This document shows positions 62,886 through 64,000 of a stretch of DNA of 64,000 bases, piece by piece. Source of the DNA: Sphingosinicella sp. LHD-64 (GTDB taxonomy: Bacteria > Pseudomonadota > Alphaproteobacteria > Sphingomonadales > Sphingomonadaceae); contig NZ_JAVIFV010000007.1 of the NCBI RefSeq assembly GCF_031157375.1, forward strand, positions 1 through 64,000, read 5' to 3'. Each line of letters starts with the position of its first letter. Within the stretch, counting starts at the first letter, position 1. The translations under genes and the position numbers were made by a program. The notes under the pieces were generated by a model. That model was not told where the DNA came from. It saw only the letters and a list, made by a program, of their open reading frames with translations, and did not search any database.

Positions 62886-63177
62886 AATCGTCTTCGCGCC
62901 GGGCGCGGACGACGATCTGTTCGCGATCTATGTCTATGTCGCCGAGGCCGCGGGCTTCGTGGTGGCCGACAGCTACGACACGCGCCTGCGCGCCGCCGGC
63001 ATGAAGCTCGCCGATTTCCCGGCGCGGGGCACGCCGCATGACGATCTCTCGCCGGGCCTGCGCAGTGTGCCGTTCGAGCGGCGCGCCACGATCTACTATC
63101 GGGTCACTGCGAAAGCGGTCGAGATCGTGCGGGTGCTGCATTCGGGCCGCGACGAAGGGCGGGCGTTCAGGAACTAG
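62875..63177 (+). CDS. ParE-like toxin
   Basis: The 100-residue protein matches the RelE/ParE fold: EIVFAPGADDDLFAIYVYVAEAAGFVVADSYDTRLRAA, then PARGTPHDDLSPGLRSVPFERRATIYYRVTAKAVEIVRVLHSGRD. ParE toxins inhibit DNA gyrase. It starts at GTG 62875 within the antitoxin gene. Confidence 0.87.
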   Translation: MALEIVFAPGADDDLFAIYVYVAEAAGFVVADSYDTRLRAAGMKLADFPARGTPHDDLSPGLRSVPFERRATIYYRVTAKAVEIVRVLHSGRDEGRAFRN

Positions 63178-63243
63178 CCGCCAGTCCCGGGACACGGCTG
63201 CCAGTTGGCGCGCCCCCTTCCCCCTGCTAAGCGCGCCCGCGAC

Positions 63244-64000
63244 ATGACCGAACTTTCCCGCATCCGTAATTTTTCCATCATCGCCCATATCGACCATGGC
63301 AAGTCGACGCTGGCCGACCGGCTGATCCAGACGACGGGCGGGCTGACCGCGCGCGAAATGACCAGCCAGGTGCTTGATAACATGGAGATCGAGCAGGAGC
63401 GCGGGATCACGATCAAGGCGCAGACGGTGCGGCTCGACTACACGGCGGGCGACGGCGAGCGCTATGTGCTCAACCTGATGGACACGCCGGGGCACGTCGA
63501 CTTCGCCTATGAAGTTTCGCGAAGTTTGGCGGCCTGCGAAGGCGCGCTGCTGGTCGTCGACGCGGCGCAGGGGGTGGAGGCGCAGACCCTCGCCAACGTC
63601 TACCAGTCGATCGAGCACGACCACGAGATCGTCCCGGTGATCAACAAGATCGACCTGCCGGCGGCCGACGTCGAGAAGGTCAGGAAGGAGATCGAGGACA
63701 TCGTCGGCCTGCCGGCGGGTGGTGATTGGCGAGATGGGGGGGCGGTGCTCACCTCGGCGAAGTCGGGCATCGGCATCGACGAGGTGCTGGAGGCGATCGT
63801 CGCGCGTATCCCGCCGCCCGCGGGCGACGCGGCCGCGCCGCTGAAGGCGATGCTGGTCGACAGCTGGTACGACCCCTATCTCGGCGTCGTCATCCTGATC
63901 CGCGTGATCGACGGCACGATCAGGAAGGGCCAGCAGATCAAGTTCATGCAGGCCGGCACGACGCACCTGGTCGACCGCGTCGGCGTCTTCCGCCCGAAGA
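63244..64000 (+). CDS. lepA: Elongation factor 4 (partial)
   Basis: The first 252 codons show [23 protein letters not shown] (G1), the switch region [23 protein letters not shown] (G3) and NKIDLP (G4), the LepA/EF4 GTPase signature. A short insertion ([12 protein letters not shown]) follows VGLP, where most LepA proteins have only ADD. The gene runs off the right edge of the window. Confidence 0.95.
   Translation, partial: MTELSRIRNFSIIAHIDHGKSTLADRLIQTTGGLTAREMTSQVLDNMEIEQERGITIKAQTVRLDYTAGDGERYVLNLMDTPGHVDFAYEVSRSLAACEGALLVVDAAQGVEAQTLANVYQSIEHDHEIVPVINKIDLPAADVEKVRKEIEDIVGLPAGGDWRDGGAVLTSAKSGIGIDEVLEAIVARIPPPAGDAAAPLKAMLVDSWYDPYLGVVILIRVIDGTIRKGQQIKFMQAGTTHLVDRVGVFRPK

Overview
The window is high-GC DNA from an alphaproteobacterium, most probably a sphingomonad. 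This rests on a permuted two-piece tmRNA gene with the tag ANDNEALAIAA, a MucR/Ros-type regulator, many TonB/lipoprotein-style exported proteins, an NDUFS4-like complex I subunit, and palindromic intergenic repeats of the kind scattered through sphingomonad genomes. Nearly all of the window is compact chromosomal coding sequence. There are no rRNA genes, no tRNA genes that I could recognise, no CRISPR array and no intact insertion sequence.

Layout. 1-8.4 kb: the end of an RTX-like protein, a small exported protein, then two large DUF2235 (Tle1-like alpha/beta hydrolase) membrane proteins flanking a peptidoglycan-binding-domain protein. 8.6-13.8 kb: small lipoproteins of unknown role, a RarD-like permease and a YdeI-like protein. 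13.8-18.9 kb: an acyl-CoA synthetase divergent from a tightly overlapping operon lgt - MidA-type methyltransferase - two GNAT acetyltransferases, followed by a RidA protein. 18.9-23.2 kb: two small exported proteins sharing a two-cysteine C-terminus, a membrane-anchored TIR protein overlapping pgeF, and a methyltransferase/MerR divergent pair. 23.2-29.1 kb: phaB, hemH, an orphan molybdenum hydroxylase large subunit, an NDUFS4-like protein, and a quinone-reductase-like flavoprotein divergent from a TetR regulator. 29.1-33.5 kb: a TrmH fragment, a Nudix-TPM-TPM-LemA operon, mscL and ssrA. 33.5-40.2 kb: a LysR regulator divergent from a TonB receptor and a run of exported hydrolases, which looks like one uptake/degradation locus. 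40.3-47.7 kb: conserved housekeeping genes (NifU-like, tsaB, rimI, mucR-like, fur, plsC-like, miaB, phoH-like, ybeY, corC-like). 47.8-58.5 kb: a sorbosone-dehydrogenase-like lipoprotein, a cNMP-domain/thioredoxin-reductase fusion, a cyclophilin, an ArsR-like regulator divergent from an erythromycin-esterase homologue, a GGDEF-EAL protein and an M1 peptidase. 58.5-63.2 kb: an accessory island with a possible SOS-box-controlled gene pair, an AbrB/Doc toxin-antitoxin pair, a low-GC gene of unknown function and a ParD/ParE pair. lepA begins at 63,244 and runs off the window.

Most plausible candidates for something undescribed are the LysR/TonB-receptor/exported hydrolase cluster (33.5-40.2 kb), the island between the M1 peptidase and lepA, the DUF2235/peptidoglycan-binding trio (0.6-8.3 kb), and the pair of small exported proteins ending in SF(I/V)ICPGxPRCP next to a TIR-membrane protein. 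All functional statements come from reading motifs by eye; no database search was possible.
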